From Desulfomonile tiedjei (GTDB lineage Bacteria; Desulfobacterota; Desulfomonilia; Desulfomonilales; Desulfomonilaceae), in contig DYRE01000120.1 of the NCBI GenBank assembly GCA_020718965.1, positions 1 through 6,834 of the forward strand: DNA of 6,834 bases, read 5' to 3'. The notes beneath the pieces are model-generated. The model made no database searches, was not told the origin of the DNA, and was given only the letters and a program-made list of their open reading frames with translations. This document shows positions 6,745 through 6,834 of this stretch, one piece after another. Each line of letters opens with the position of its first letter. Position 1 is the stretch's first letter. Made by a program: the position numbers and the translations under genes.

Positions 6745-6834
6745 GGGATTTTGATTGGCGTGATTTATTCCTGGAGCGGCTTCAGATTAGGCCTATTGCG
6801 CGCACCTGGGAGCTATAAAATCCTGATACAGGAA
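6745..6834 (+). other. Unassigned 3' edge after mlaD
   Basis: I cannot name a gene here. GTG 6741 overlaps the mlaD stop as GTGA and has GGAGG (6732-6736) four bases before it, but its frame (MRDFDWRDLF...) closes at TAA 6816-6818 after 25 codons. A second frame from TTG 6751, or GTG 6760, stays open to the window end (IGVIYSWSGFRLGLLRA...), and I do not recognise it. Related clusters often continue with an outer-membrane lipoprotein or a MlaC-like carrier, but neither a lipobox nor a signal peptide is evident. A small inverted repeat, TCCTG-ATA-CAGGA, lies at 6821-6833. Confidence 0.3.

Noticed and set aside
6821..6833. Inverted repeat TCCTG-ATA-CAGGA as a terminator or protein-binding site
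   Set aside because: A five-base stem at the window edge without a visible T-run is too little to call.

Overview
The window looks like chromosomal DNA from a Gram-negative anaerobe, most likely a sulfate-reducing or syntrophic member of the Desulfobacterota (former Deltaproteobacteria). Three observations support this, all as inference: two CobB/CbiA-type amidotransferases in tandem whose motifs resemble the DsrN-type siroheme amidases of dissimilatory sulfite reductase clusters; a retrograde-type lipid transporter (Mla/MCE), which implies an outer membrane; and a permease with a fused N-terminal STAS domain, which is common in this phylum. No marker fixes the genus. Every recognisable gene is on the + strand.

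Layout. Positions 1-370 hold the C-terminal end of a CobB/CbiA-like glutamine amidotransferase whose start lies outside the window. After 22 bases comes a complete paralogue (393-1820), and 11 bases later a DinG/XPD-type iron-sulfur helicase (1832-3811). A 72-base spacer separates these from an Mla-type phospholipid ABC transporter set: STAS-MlaE permease (3884-5020), MlaF ATPase (5091-5852, TTG start) and MlaD MCE-domain protein (5869-6744). The last 90 bases hold no gene I can name. I see no tRNA, rRNA, CRISPR array, insertion sequence, convincing promoter or rho-independent terminator.

How the genes work together. The two amidotransferases should use glutamine and ATP to amidate acetate side chains of a tetrapyrrole (cobyrinate, siroheme or a related isobacteriochlorin). 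DinG is an unrelated DNA or R-loop helicase that shares the tight spacing and perhaps the transcript. MlaE, MlaF and MlaD should form one inner-membrane complex: MlaE is the membrane channel, MlaF drives it with ATP, and MlaD forms the periplasmic lipid-binding ring. The regulatory STAS module, a separate protein (MlaB) in Escherichia coli, is built into MlaE here.

This is mostly a housekeeping region. The points worth a second look are the tandem amidotransferase pair with its unusual P-loop, the altered STAS-MlaF coupling parts, and the unresolved 3' edge. I found no evidence for a wholly new system.
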